Positions 15,478-24,259 are shown, numbered from the stretch's first letter. The stretch: 64,000 nt of DNA from Ensifer sp. PDNC004 (GCF_016919405.1 NZ_CP070353.1:124001-188000), one strand, 5' to 3'. Notes: generated from the letters alone by a model not told the origin. Numbers and translations are program-made.

Positions 15478-16767
15478 TTAAAACCGCCGGTCGATGAAGT
15501 GCTTGGCCTGGGCGCCTGCGTGGTAGAAGGCGGACTTCACGCCGCGCCAGGTGTCCGGGGTCACGGGCGTTTCGGCGAGCGGGATCGCCGAGGTTTCGCC
15601 GGTGACGTGGCTGGCAAGGGCGCGACCGAAGACGGTGCCCGGTGCAATGCCGCGGCCGTTGTAGCCGCTGACGGAGACGACGTTCTCGGCGAGCGTGTGC
15701 ATGGCCGGCAGGTTGTTGGTGGTCATGCCGATGCGGCCGTCCCACCAGTACTCGAAGCGGAACTCGCCAAGGAACGGGAAGAGCTTGCGCACGGAGCGGG
15801 CGGCAAAGGCGCGATGCGTACCTTCGGCCATCGCGTCGAGCCGGCCGATCGAGCCGAAAATCAGCCGGTTCTGCTGGTCCATGCGGAAGGAGGTCATGAC
15901 AAGGCCGGTGTCCCAGGTGCCCTGACGTTCGGGCAGGATGCGCTTGGCGATGGCGTCCGGCAGCGGATTGGTGGCGAACTGGAAATAGGGCAGGATCGTC
16001 AGTTCCTGCGTGTGCGCCTGCCAGGGGCTTTCGGCGAAGAGGCCGCCATAGGCATTGGTGGCGAGGATCACCTGCTTGGCGCGCACGACATTGTTGCCGG
16101 CCTTCAGCACCCAGCTGTCGCCCTGGCGCTCGGCACCCGTCAATGGCGTGTCGGTGTAGATCTCGGCGCCGGCGGCAAGCGCCGCACGGGCAAGCCCGCG
16201 GGCATAGGCGAGCGGCTGGATGGTGCCGGCGCGGCGGTCGAGCAGGGCGCCGGAAAAGCCTTCAGCACCGGTGAGCGCGTGCGCGCGCTCGGCCGAGAGC
16301 GCCTCGACCGGGGCGCCGCGCTTCTGCCACTGTGCTTCACGGTCCTTGATCTCGGTGATGCCTTCGCTGCCGACGGCCATGTGCAGCGTGCCGTTGCGCA
16401 CCGCTTCGCAGACGATCCCGTGTTTTTCGACGAGCGCATAGACCATGGAGGGCCCGTCGCCGAGCTCGCTCAGCAGCCGGTTGCCGGCCTCGGGGCCGAG
16501 CGTCGAGATCAGGTCGTCTGGCTTCACCCACATGCCGGCATTGACGAGGCCGACATTGCGGCCGGAGCCGCCGAAGCCGATCATCTTGGCTTCGATGACC
16601 GTTGCCTTCACGCCTTTTTCGGCCAGGTGCAGTGCTGCGGAAAGGCCGGTAAAGCCGCCGCCGATGATCGCCACATCGGTCGTCAGGTCCTGGCCGAGAG
16701 GCCTGGTCTCAGGGGCGGCCGGTGCCGTCGCATGCCAGAGGTTGGGCAGGGTGCGCTCCGTCGCCAT
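15478..16767 (-). CDS. FAD-dependent oxidoreductase (DAO family, PuuB-like)
   Basis: 429 residues. The Rossmann FAD-binding motif VAIIGGGFTGLSAALHLAE is at about 32-50, followed by GSGRNVGLVNAGMWVKP. The C-terminal FAD motif VSVSGYNGRGIAPGTVFGRA is at about 375. The layout matches gamma-glutamylputrescine oxidase and other DAO-fold amine/amino acid oxidases. It probably oxidises a C-N bond of an amine or amino acid, yielding hydrogen peroxide or passing electrons on. It is monocistronic here, about 6.5 kb from the glutamine-synthetase-like gene, so a shared pathway is possible but not shown. AAGGAT precedes the ATG by 8 bases. Confidence 0.87.
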   Translation of the reverse strand: MATERTLPNLWHATAPAAPETRPLGQDLTTDVAIIGGGFTGLSAALHLAEKGVKATVIEAKMIGFGGSGRNVGLVNAGMWVKPDDLISTLGPEAGNRLLSELGDGPSMVYALVEKHGIVCEAVRNGTLHMAVGSEGITEIKDREAQWQKRGAPVEALSAERAHALTGAEGFSGALLDRRAGTIQPLAYARGLARAALAAGAEIYTDTPLTGAERQGDSWVLKAGNNVVRAKQVILATNAYGGLFAESPWQAHTQELTILPYFQFATNPLPDAIAKRILPERQGTWDTGLVMTSFRMDQQNRLIFGSIGRLDAMAEGTHRAFAARSVRKLFPFLGEFRFEYWWDGRIGMTTNNLPAMHTLAENVVSVSGYNGRGIAPGTVFGRALASHVTGETSAIPLAETPVTPDTWRGVKSAFYHAGAQAKHFIDRRF

Positions 16768-16801
16768 TCAGGCCATCCTTCAAGTGCGGCCGCAGGTCGG
16801 C

Positions 16802-16858
16802 CATTGTCATAGAGATATCCGGTGATAGCCGATTGCCGGAAAAATTCTCATGACAATG
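16802..16858. repeat. Spaced inverted repeat upstream of the FAD oxidoreductase gene
   Basis: CATTGTCAT (16802-16810) and ATGACAATG (16850-16858) are perfect 9-bp inverted copies with a 39-base gap, 35-91 bases upstream of the oxidoreductase start. The hexamer TCATGA occurs three times at 16848, 16861 and 16869. Two operator half-sites or a loop-forming pair are possible. Confidence 0.35.
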
Positions 16859-16923
16859 TTTCATGAAGTCATGATGGACGGGGAGGGCGGGAGCGGGGTG
16901 TTGCAGCCGGCGCTTGAAAAAGA

Positions 16924-16952
16924 ACCGCAGCTGGGTCGTCGGCAGCTGCGGT
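16924..16952 (-). terminator. Second hairpin downstream of the L,D-transpeptidase gene
   Basis: ACCGCAGCTG (16924-16933) and CAGCTGCGGT (16943-16952) form a 10-bp stem. On the minus strand TTCTTTTTC follows at once. It could act as a back-up terminator for the gene ending at 17151. The rest of 16768-17111 holds the oxidoreductase leader and no gene that I can support. Confidence 0.55.
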
Positions 16953-17111
16953 CTTCGTAAATGGATAGGTCTGAAACGATTTAGCCGACGGGTCGGCACA
17001 AAGACATTTAACAAGAGTGCCTTGTCGTGGATGGTCAACCAGGCAACCCCATCATCTATGCTGCAGACGCGAAGTCACTCACCCAATTGGGGGAAACGTG
17101 CAAAAAATGCC

Positions 17112-17139
17112 AAAAAAACAACGCTCCGCCTGAGGGCGG
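17112..17139 (-). terminator. Intrinsic terminator of the L,D-transpeptidase gene
   Basis: On the minus strand a short GC stem CCGCC-CTCA-GGCGG (17126-17139) is followed within nine bases by a run of seven T (17112-17118), just after the stop codon at 17151. Confidence 0.6.
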
Positions 17140-17150
17140 CGGCCGGTTCG

Positions 17151-18608
17151 TCAGTCGACGAACTCGACCGTGACGCCGGTGCTCACCATCTTGGCAAGTT
17201 CCGTCGCGTCCCAGTTGGTCAGGCGCACGCAGCCATGGCTCTGGGTCTTGCCGATCTTCGATGGTTCCGGCGTGCCGTGAATGCCGTAGGTGGGCTTCGA
17301 AAGCGCGATCCAGACCGTGCCGACAGGGCCGTTCGGGCCGGGCTGCAGGGTCAGGACCTTGTCGTTGTTGCCCTGCTTGAAGTTGATCTTCGGATTGTAG
17401 GTGTAACCCGGATTGAGCGCGATGCGCTCGACATTGACCGTGCCTGACGGAGACGGCGTGTCGGACGAGCCGATCGTTGCCGGATAGGCAGCAATCAGCT
17501 TGCCGGCGTCGTCATAGGCAAGCACCTGCTTGCGCGCCTTGTCGGCGAGGATGCGGGCGACCTTGCCGGTCTTGTTGGCGCCGGGGTTGATCACCTTGAT
17601 GATCGTGCCCGGAATGGTGAAATCGACGCCCGGGTTCAGCTCGCGCAGATAGGCCTCGTCCATGTGGAACTTCTCGCCGAGCATTTCCGTCGTCGAGGTG
17701 AAGGACATGTGCGGAAGCTGCGCCTTGTGCGCGTAATCCTCGGGGATCGACGCGACATAGGGGCCCGCGGCATCGGCAGCCGTGATCGTGTAGCTGGTGA
17801 TCGGCATGCCGCCGTTCATGCGCAGCCGCTCGAGAATGTCGTCGGTATTGTTGGGATCGAGCGTTTCGCCCGTTGATTGCTGCCAGGCCTCGATCGCCTT
17901 GGTGACGTTCGAGCCCATCTTGCCGTCGATCACGCCGGGCGAGAAACCTTCGCGGTCGAGGAAGACCTGCAGCGCGGTGATTTCGGCGCGCGACTTCGAC
18001 TTGACCGAGATCGCCGGTGGCATCGACGGACCCGCCGGTCTGCTGTCGTTTGGATCGATCGATGCTTCCTGTGTACCGTCGATCAGGCCCGGCAGGCTGT
18101 TTGGCAAGTCGTTGCCGTCGGTCGACGGCGGCACCACGTCGCGGTAATCCGGAATCGAGCCGGTGGTGACCTCGCCGGGTTCGGAGTACCCGTAGCCGCG
18201 CTCGGTTTCCCGGTAGCGCCGGTTGGAATAGATATCCACGTCACCCTGACGGCGGTAGCCGCCATAGTCGCCCTGGCGGTTGCCGCCGTAGTCGCGTTGA
18301 CGTCCACGATTGTTGGGCACCACGGTTGCGACCACATTGCCCCAGTTGTCGATCAGAAGCGTGCGGCCGCGGCTGTCGCGCATCGTCTGCACTTCGTCGG
18401 AGCGGGGCACATAGTCGAGGATTTCGCCATCGGGCGTGACCAGCATGACGTCTTCGCCATAGCGATTGTAGCCGCGATAGTCCTGTGCGAAGGCGGCCGT
18501 CAGATCCACGGCAAGAAAGCCGACTGCGGCGAGGAGCGAGAGGCCTGTGCGGGTCGCTGACGTCACGAGAGAACCTGTTTTCATTGTAGTGAGTGTGGCG
18601 CGGTACAT
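17151..18608 (-). CDS. L,D-transpeptidase (YkuD) with peptidoglycan-binding region
   Basis: 485 residues. A signal peptide (ATRTGLSLLAAVGFLAVDL, cleavage near AFAQ) is followed by a Gly/Tyr/Arg-rich low-complexity segment (about 45-145) and a Pro-rich linker. Next come a PG_binding_1 unit (about 205-265; ITALQVFLDREGFSPGVIDG) and the catalytic YkuD domain (about 350-485) with active-site HGTPEPSKIGKTQSHGCVRL. It probably forms 3-3 cross-links or anchors proteins to peptidoglycan in the periplasm, activities important in polar-growing rhizobia. The start may instead be ATG at 18584; neither has a strong ribosome-binding site. Confidence 0.9.
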   Translation of the reverse strand: MYRATLTTMKTGSLVTSATRTGLSLLAAVGFLAVDLTAAFAQDYRGYNRYGEDVMLVTPDGEILDYVPRSDEVQTMRDSRGRTLLIDNWGNVVATVVPNNRGRQRDYGGNRQGDYGGYRRQGDVDIYSNRRYRETERGYGYSEPGEVTTGSIPDYRDVVPPSTDGNDLPNSLPGLIDGTQEASIDPNDSRPAGPSMPPAISVKSKSRAEITALQVFLDREGFSPGVIDGKMGSNVTKAIEAWQQSTGETLDPNNTDDILERLRMNGGMPITSYTITAADAAGPYVASIPEDYAHKAQLPHMSFTSTTEMLGEKFHMDEAYLRELNPGVDFTIPGTIIKVINPGANKTGKVARILADKARKQVLAYDDAGKLIAAYPATIGSSDTPSPSGTVNVERIALNPGYTYNPKINFKQGNNDKVLTLQPGPNGPVGTVWIALSKPTYGIHGTPEPSKIGKTQSHGCVRLTNWDATELAKMVSTGVTVEFVD

Positions 18609-18772
18609 TTCGATTTCGACGTTAATGTGAAAAAAATGAATTCATCATGAACGAGCGGTTAAATTCTATCTAGGCGGTGCAATGCCGGGCTTCAACCGGT
18701 GAATTACACCTCTCCTCAGCTATCATCTCTTTGTGATTGCAGTGATTCTGCGGCCGATTTGAGGAAGAGGAC

Positions 18773-19618
18773 ATGCTGAAAACGCTGAGAGAACCTCAGG
18801 AGCCCCAGGAAATTCATGTGCTGTTCGACCGGCTTTCGGCGCTCGACATCGCCGCCTTCGTCGTCGACGGCGTCGACCTGTCGCCGGGCGCTGCGATCCC
18901 GTCCGATGGCGACCCGAGGATCGACCGGGCGCTCGCCGGCTTTCTCTTTACCTGCGGGCCGGACCATATCCGCCATCCCGAGGCGATCGAAGGCGGTGCG
19001 GAGGGCGCGCGCTATCCGCTGCACGGCTCACTGGCCGGGACCGCGGTCAGCCATACGGAGATGGCGGGCGACGGGGCCGAGTGTACGGCGACGATCGATG
19101 TGGCGCTTGCGGGTGGCGGGCAGGCTCGCGTCGAGCGGCGCTGGCGGATCGATGCCGCGCGGCACGAAGTGGTGCTCGAGGATCGCGTCGTCAATTCCGG
19201 CGTCACCGCCTTTCCGCCAATGATGATGTACCACCTCAACATCGGCGGCCGGCTGCTCGGGGACGAGACCCGTCTCGTCAGCGCGTCGCTCGCGGACGGT
19301 AAGAGCGCCTGGCGCTTCGGCACGGGCGAGAGCGCGCATTTCTGCCTGCCGGCGGCCATCGGTTCGGATGGCTGGTCGGAGGTCACGCTTGCAGGCCTTG
19401 ACGGTCTCGCCGGGCGAAGCCTGAACGTGCGGTTCCGGGCCGATACTTTGCCCTTCCTGCAGATGTGGCGCTGCCAGCGCGGCGCGGCGGATGTGATCAG
19501 CATCGAACCGGTGTCGCACCGGATCGCCAAGCGGCCGGAACTGGCTGCGGCCGGCGAGTTGGTTCCGCTTTCGCCGGGGGAGGCGCGGAGCTATGCCGTC
19601 GCCTTCTCGGTTGTCTGA
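18773..19618 (+). CDS. DUF4432 family protein (aldose-1-epimerase-like fold)
   Basis: 281 residues. The motifs FTCGPDHIRHPEAIEGGAEG, PLHGSLAGT, VVNSGVTAFPPMMMYHLNIG and FLQMWRCQRGAADVISIEPVSH are those of DUF4432, relatives of galactose mutarotase that often accompany sugar catabolic genes. The conserved His in YPLHG and MYHLN may be catalytic. No signal peptide. It may epimerise a sugar, but the substrate is unknown. The ATG at 18773 follows a GAGGAAGAGGA ribosome-binding region. Confidence 0.78.
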   Translation: MLKTLREPQEPQEIHVLFDRLSALDIAAFVVDGVDLSPGAAIPSDGDPRIDRALAGFLFTCGPDHIRHPEAIEGGAEGARYPLHGSLAGTAVSHTEMAGDGAECTATIDVALAGGGQARVERRWRIDAARHEVVLEDRVVNSGVTAFPPMMMYHLNIGGRLLGDETRLVSASLADGKSAWRFGTGESAHFCLPAAIGSDGWSEVTLAGLDGLAGRSLNVRFRADTLPFLQMWRCQRGAADVISIEPVSHRIAKRPELAAAGELVPLSPGEARSYAVAFSVV

Positions 19619-19709
19619 TCGTCTATCGCGACGCTGCGGCTTTTGATTGACGGGAGCGGAGGCTGCGCCTACATCAGAGGCCGAGAAAATTGCCTTAGGG
19701 AAGACGACC

Positions 19710-20048
19710 ATGGACATCCGCCAGATCAACGACGAATACTCGGTCACCGGCCAGATCACGGTCGAGGATCTCGACCAGGTCAAGGCGCTCGGCTTCAAGT
19801 CCATCGTCTGCCACCGCCCGGACTTCGAGGCGCCGGACCAGCCGACTTTTGATTCCATTGCCGCGCGCGCCGAAGAACTGGGCATCGAAACCAAGCACAT
19901 TCCGGTCGGTCCGATGGGCGTGACCGCCGATGCCGTGAAGAGCATGGTCGACGCGCTCGACGAGTTCCAGCGGCCGATGCTCGGCTATTGCCGTTCGGGT
20001 GCGCGCTCGACTGCCGTCTACCAGCAGACCCAGCATATCCGCGGCTGA
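19710..20048 (+). CDS. DUF442/TIGR01244 family phosphatase-like protein
   Basis: 112 residues. MDIRQINDEYSVTGQITVED starts a compact dual-specificity-phosphatase-like fold, with FKSIVCHRPDFE and the catalytic loop YCRSGARSTAVY at about 95. The family includes the N-terminal domain of Blh-type proteins and stand-alone putative sulfur transferases. Cys in CRSGARS is the predicted nucleophile. The start at 19710 is fixed by AGGGAAG 8 bases upstream. It may be cotranscribed with the flanking genes on the same strand. Confidence 0.78.
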   Translation: MDIRQINDEYSVTGQITVEDLDQVKALGFKSIVCHRPDFEAPDQPTFDSIAARAEELGIETKHIPVGPMGVTADAVKSMVDALDEFQRPMLGYCRSGARSTAVYQQTQHIRG

Positions 20049-20111
20049 GCCACGCAAAATCTAAACTCTCGCGCTCGGCCACATCGTTCCATCTGACAGT
20101 GGAGGATCGGC

Positions 20112-20456
20112 ATGGCCGAAGCGCATATCATTTCGCGCGCGCAATGGGCAAGCGAGCCCTACGCCTGGAAGGGCGAAAGCGGCGCCTATGGCGCCGGCCT
20201 CTCGGTGATCTTCGTTTCAACGGATGAGATCGGCTACGGGCCGAAGCTGCACCGCCATCCCTATCCCGAAACCTTCATCGTGCGCGTCGGCCGCGCCCGC
20301 TTCACCGTGGGCGACCGGACCATCGACGCCGAGGCGGGCCAGATCGTCGTGGCGCCGGCCAATGTGCCGCATAAGTTCGAGAACCTCGGTCCGGGACGGC
20401 TGGAGACGACCGACCTGCACGAGGCCGGTGCGTTTTCGACCGAGTGGCTGGAGTAG
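20112..20456 (+). CDS. Cupin domain protein
   Basis: 114 residues forming a single cupin barrel. Motif 1 is GPKLHRHPYPETFIVRVGRA (metal-binding His/His/Glu) and motif 2 is GQIVVAPANVPHKFENLG. Small cupins of this kind act as metal-dependent enzymes or ligand-binding proteins; the ligand is not apparent. It lies 63 bases after the DUF442 gene in the same direction. Confidence 0.82.
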   Translation: MAEAHIISRAQWASEPYAWKGESGAYGAGLSVIFVSTDEIGYGPKLHRHPYPETFIVRVGRARFTVGDRTIDAEAGQIVVAPANVPHKFENLGPGRLETTDLHEAGAFSTEWLE

Positions 20457-20511
20457 GCGGAAGTACGGTTCTCAGCCTTTGGTGGGATAGGATGTAGGCT
20501 TTTCCAGCGCG

Positions 20512-20572
20512 GCAGACGTGGCGCTGCTGGATTCCTGTGACGAGTACGGGAATCCAGCAGCGGCGCGTCTGC
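20512..20572. repeat. Long imperfect palindrome between convergent genes
   Basis: A 24-base left arm (20512-20535, GCAGACG...GGATTCC) is complementary to the right arm (20549-20572) with about two mismatches; the inner 12 bases pair perfectly around a 13-base loop. It lies between the cupin gene (+) and the TPP-enzyme gene (-). It could be a bidirectional terminator or a copy of a dispersed rhizobial intergenic palindrome. Confidence 0.6.
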
Positions 20573-20608
20573 GCCGTGATCGACCATTTCATAAGAGCAG
20601 CTTTCCGC

Positions 20609-22255
20609 TCAGCCGTTGCGGATATCCGTCAGCGTGCGCGTCGGGGTGATCGCTTCGGGATCGAGCTTGATCTCGATGATCGCCGGCTTGCCGCTGGCGC
20701 GCGCCCTCAGGAACGCGTCGGCGAACTCTTCCGTCTTCTCGACCGTCTCGCCATGGCCGCCATAGGCACGGGCAAGGGCTGCAAAGTCCGGGTTGGTGAG
20801 GTCGGTGGCGCTGACGCGGCCGGGATAATCACGCTCCTGGTGCATGCGGATCGTGCCGTAGATGCCGTTGTTGACGACAACGGTGATGATCGGCAGGCGG
20901 TAGCGCACGGCGGTCGCGAATTCCTGCCCGTGCATCAGGAAGCAGCCATCGCCGGCAAAGCAGATGACTTCACGATCCGGATGCAGCTGCTTGGCGGCGA
21001 CCGCCGCCGGCAGGCCGTAACCCATCGAGCCGGAGGCGGGGGCCGCCTGCGTGGCATAACGACGGAAGCGGTGGAAACGGTGCACCCAGGTGGCGTAGTT
21101 GCCGGCACCGTTGGTGAAGATCGTATCCTCAGGCACATTCGCCTCGATCCAGTTCATGATCGGGCCCATCTTTACTGCGCCCGGGCCGGTTTCCGGCGGG
21201 GTCGACCACTTGAGATAGGCGGCGTGCATGATCTCGGTGCGCTCCGACCAGGTCGGTTCGCTTGGCGGTGCAAGGCCTTCAAGCGCGGCGACGAAGTCGC
21301 GCGGGCTGGCGGCGATCGCCAGTTCCGGCCGGTAGACGCGGCCGAGTTCGGAACTGTCGGGATGCACATGCACCAACGTCTGGCGCGGGTAGGGGCTGTC
21401 CATCAGCGTGTAGCCGGAGGACGGCATTTCCGAGAAACGGCCGCCGACAAGCAGGATGAGATCCGCTTCCTTGACCTCCTTTGCCAGTGCCGGGTTGATG
21501 CCGATGCCGACGTCGCCGGCATAGTTCGGGTGCAGGTGATCAAACAGCATCTGGCGGCGGAAGGAGCAGCCGACCGGCAGCTTCCAGCGCTCGGCGAAGC
21601 GCTGGAATTCGGCGACGCTTGCTGCCGTCCAGCGGGTGCCGCCGAGAATGGCGATCGGCCGCTTGGCCGCGCTCAGCATTTCGCCGAGCCGGTTGACCTG
21701 CGCCGGGCCCGGATGACCCTCGACCGGCTGGTAAGGCTTGGCGGCAGGCGCCTCTGCGCTGCGCGTCAGCATGTCCTCCGGCAGCGTCAGCACGACAGGG
21801 CCGGGGCGGCCTGACGTGGCGACCGCGAAGGCGCGGGTGACGAATTCCGGAATGCGGGCGGGATCGTCGATCTCGCCCACCCATTTGGCGACCTCGGTAA
21901 AGGCGCGGCGGTATTCGATTTCCTGGAAGGCCTCGCGCTCGCGCGCCTCGCTCTGCACCTGGCCGATGAAGAGGATCATCGGGATCGAATCCTGCTTGGC
22001 GACATGGAGGCCGGCCGATGCGTTGGTCGCGCCGGGGCCACGGGTCACCATGCAGATGCCGGGCTCGCCGGTCAGCCGCCCCCAGGCGTCGGCCATCATC
22101 GCGGCCCCGCCTTCCTGGCGGCAGACGAGCACGTCGATGTCGGTGTCGTAGAGCGCGTCGAGCACGGCGAGATAGCTTTCCCCCGGCACGCAGGCGATGC
22201 GCTTCACCCCGTTGGCGACGAGCGCGTCGACGATGAGCTGACCTCCAGTTTTCAT
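20609..22255 (-). CDS. Thiamine-pyrophosphate-dependent enzyme, acetolactate-synthase-like
   Basis: 548 residues. The N-terminal TPP domain carries the catalytic Glu in CRQEGGAAMMADAWG (about 50), then VTRGPGATNASAG. A central domain (about 190-320) and a C-terminal domain follow, with the TPP/Mg motif GDGCFLMHGQEFATAVRY and VVNNGIYGTIRM. It resembles IlvB-like orphan TPP enzymes. No small regulatory subunit gene adjoins, so it is probably not the biosynthetic acetolactate synthase; substrate unknown. The ATG at 22255 has GGGAGG 7 bases upstream. It follows the EamA transporter gene and probably shares its transcript. Confidence 0.85.
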   Translation of the reverse strand: MKTGGQLIVDALVANGVKRIACVPGESYLAVLDALYDTDIDVLVCRQEGGAAMMADAWGRLTGEPGICMVTRGPGATNASAGLHVAKQDSIPMILFIGQVQSEAREREAFQEIEYRRAFTEVAKWVGEIDDPARIPEFVTRAFAVATSGRPGPVVLTLPEDMLTRSAEAPAAKPYQPVEGHPGPAQVNRLGEMLSAAKRPIAILGGTRWTAASVAEFQRFAERWKLPVGCSFRRQMLFDHLHPNYAGDVGIGINPALAKEVKEADLILLVGGRFSEMPSSGYTLMDSPYPRQTLVHVHPDSSELGRVYRPELAIAASPRDFVAALEGLAPPSEPTWSERTEIMHAAYLKWSTPPETGPGAVKMGPIMNWIEANVPEDTIFTNGAGNYATWVHRFHRFRRYATQAAPASGSMGYGLPAAVAAKQLHPDREVICFAGDGCFLMHGQEFATAVRYRLPIITVVVNNGIYGTIRMHQERDYPGRVSATDLTNPDFAALARAYGGHGETVEKTEEFADAFLRARASGKPAIIEIKLDPEAITPTRTLTDIRNG

Positions 22256-22275
22256 GATATTCCTCCCGATGGTCT

Positions 22276-22312
22276 TTCTTTTGTTTTCAGATTGGCTTTT
22301 GTTTTCAGATGG
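22276..22312. repeat. Short tandem repeat in the 65-base gap before the TPP-enzyme gene
   Basis: CTTTTGTTTTCAGAT occurs twice in tandem (period about 19 bases). It keeps the frame open between the transporter and TPP-enzyme genes, which joins them into one spurious long frame. Slipped-strand duplication is the simplest origin. Confidence 0.4.
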
Positions 22313-22320
22313 CTGTGTTG

Positions 22321-23274
22321 TCAGATGGCTGGCGACACCGGAGCGACGCTCGTGTCCTTGTGCACGCGGCGCTCGCGCCAGATGATGTAGAGGCCGGAGC
22401 CGATGATGATGGCAATGCCGAGCCACTTCAGCGCGTCGGGCAGGTCGCCGAAGACGAGCCAGCCGAAGATCGTGGCAGAGACGATTTCGAGATATTGCAG
22501 CGGCGCCAGCACCGAGGCAGGCGCAGCGCGATAGGCATAGACGCCGAGCACGCCTGATATGGTGGCGGTGACGCCGACGCCGAGCAGGTAATACCAAGTG
22601 TAACCTTCCGGCCAGACCGGATCGAAAATGCCGGAGCCGGTGCCTTCGCCGAAATAGAGCAGCACGAGACAGAAGAGCGCGCCCCAGACGCCGGCGTGAA
22701 ACTGCATCGACCAGGGGTCCTCGTTCTGCGCCACCATGCGGGTAACGAGCAGGAACACGGCAAGGCCGAAGGCGGCAACGACAGGCAGTAGGGCAATCCA
22801 GCCGACTTCCTGCATGCTCGGCTGGATGACGAGCAGCGCGCCGAAGAAGCCGACGCCGCAGGCGGTGTAGCGCCGCCAGCCGATGGTCTCCCTCAGGAAT
22901 ATGCTGCCGAGGATCGTCAGGATGATCGGCTCGACGAAGAAGATCGCGATCGCATCGGCGACCTCCATGACCTTCAACGTGGTGATGAAGGAGAGCATGG
23001 TCACGACCAGGAGCCCGCCGCGCAACGCGTGCAGGCCGGTCTTCTTCCAGGTGAGATCGAACAGGCTGCCACGGACAAGCACGATCGGCAGGATGAAGAC
23101 GACCTGCAGCAGAAAGCGCACGGCGGTGATTTCGGCTGACGGGACGGTGGCGATCGCAAGCTTGGCGAAGATGTCGATCAGCGGCGACAGCAACACCGAG
23201 ATCACCATCAGCGTCAGCCCGAAGGAGATGCGGTTGTGGTCGGCGGCGATCCTGGGAAGCGACATGTCGGCCAT
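22321..23274 (-). CDS. DMT-superfamily (EamA) transporter
   Basis: 317 residues with about ten hydrophobic segments in two EamA halves (RISFGLTLMVISVLLSPLID; later LGVGVTATISGVLGVYAYRA). SRDR is not visible but the EamA layout is clear. It is an inner-membrane exporter or permease of a small metabolite. The start at 23274 is the last plausible ATG before the fold; the ribosome-binding site is weak. It sits 11 bases after the hydrolase gene and 65 bases before the TPP-enzyme gene, suggesting an operon that makes or handles a small product and exports it. Confidence 0.83.
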   Translation of the reverse strand: MADMSLPRIAADHNRISFGLTLMVISVLLSPLIDIFAKLAIATVPSAEITAVRFLLQVVFILPIVLVRGSLFDLTWKKTGLHALRGGLLVVTMLSFITTLKVMEVADAIAIFFVEPIILTILGSIFLRETIGWRRYTACGVGFFGALLVIQPSMQEVGWIALLPVVAAFGLAVFLLVTRMVAQNEDPWSMQFHAGVWGALFCLVLLYFGEGTGSGIFDPVWPEGYTWYYLLGVGVTATISGVLGVYAYRAAPASVLAPLQYLEIVSATIFGWLVFGDLPDALKWLGIAIIIGSGLYIIWRERRVHKDTSVAPVSPAI

Positions 23275-23285
23275 GATAATTCCGG

Positions 23286-24221
23286 TCAGCGCCGCCCTGC
23301 GACGGCGCGCAAGCACCAGGCGGCAAAGTCTGCCGTCGCCTGTTCCCGGCCGATTTCGTTCAGCGTTTCGTGGCGCATGCCGTCATAGACGGTGACGGTA
23401 ACGTCTCTGAGGCCCGCCGCCTTCATCTTCGTGCCGAGCCAGCGGATGGCGTTGCCCATCTCGGTCGACGGATCGGCGCTGCCGCCAACGAGATGGATGG
23501 GCAGGTCTTTCTTCAGCCGCGCCAGCCGCTCGGGCCGGGGGCCATCGAAGGACAGCCGGAACAGGTCGAGCCAGAGCGAGACGGTGGCATCGGAGCCACA
23601 GAGCGGGTCGGCGGCATATTTCGCGACCTCGGCATCGTCGCGCGACAGCCAGTCGAGATCGGTCTTGCGATCCTTGATCGCGCCGCCCCACATGCCGAAG
23701 GTGAGCTTGGTCAGGAGCGGGCTCGGCACGTCAGATCCCTTGAGCGCCTTTTCGACCTTCAGGATCGCCTGCCCGCCGCGGCCGGCAAGGCCCGGGCGGA
23801 AGTTGGAGTTCCAGACGGCGAGCGCATCATAGAGGCCGGGATCGGTCTCGGCGGCGTTGAGCGCAATCAGCCCGCCCATGGAATGGCCAAAGAGGATGAC
23901 CGGCAGACCCGGATGGGCGGCGGTCGCGATCGCGCGAATGGCACGGATATCGGCAAACACCTTGTCGAGGCCGTCGCGGTTGGAGAACATGCCGAGCGGC
24001 GCGTCGGGCGCGCGCGTCGCGCCATGGCCGCGATGGTCGTGGGCATAGACGTGGAAGCCGTGTGCTGCCATTGCTTCGGCAAAGCGGGCATAACGACCGG
24101 AATGTTCACTTAGGCCATGGCTCAAGAGAAGAATGCCGCGGGCATCGGCTGTTGCCGGCACGTGGCGCCAGCTCAAGCTGGCACCGGTCGGGCTTTGATG
24201 TGTCTTCACCTGCCCGAACAT
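23286..24221 (-). CDS. Alpha/beta hydrolase, lysophospholipase/monoacylglycerol lipase-like
   Basis: 311 residues. LLSHGLSEHSGRYARFAEAM and VYAHDHRGHGATRAPD at the N-terminus and the nucleophile elbow LFGHSMGGLIALNA (Ser, about 110) are typical of Hydrolase_4/PldB-like lipases. Asp in LVGGSADPSTEMG and a C-terminal His in YDGMRHETLNE complete the triad. No signal peptide, so it is probably cytoplasmic and acts on lysophospholipids or monoglycerides. The ATG at 24221 has GGGAG 5 bases upstream. First gene of the run 23286-20609. Confidence 0.87.
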   Translation of the reverse strand: MFGQVKTHQSPTGASLSWRHVPATADARGILLLSHGLSEHSGRYARFAEAMAAHGFHVYAHDHRGHGATRAPDAPLGMFSNRDGLDKVFADIRAIRAIATAAHPGLPVILFGHSMGGLIALNAAETDPGLYDALAVWNSNFRPGLAGRGGQAILKVEKALKGSDVPSPLLTKLTFGMWGGAIKDRKTDLDWLSRDDAEVAKYAADPLCGSDATVSLWLDLFRLSFDGPRPERLARLKKDLPIHLVGGSADPSTEMGNAIRWLGTKMKAAGLRDVTVTVYDGMRHETLNEIGREQATADFAAWCLRAVAGRR

Positions 24222-24259
24222 CTCTACTCCCGGAAACAATCGACAGACCTCAGCGATTT

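Noticed and set aside
20609..23326. A single 905-codon minus-strand frame
   Set aside because: Its first part is an out-of-frame reading of the EamA transporter joined to the TPP-enzyme gene through a stop-free tandem repeat. The true TPP-enzyme start is the ATG at 22255 with its own GGGAGG.
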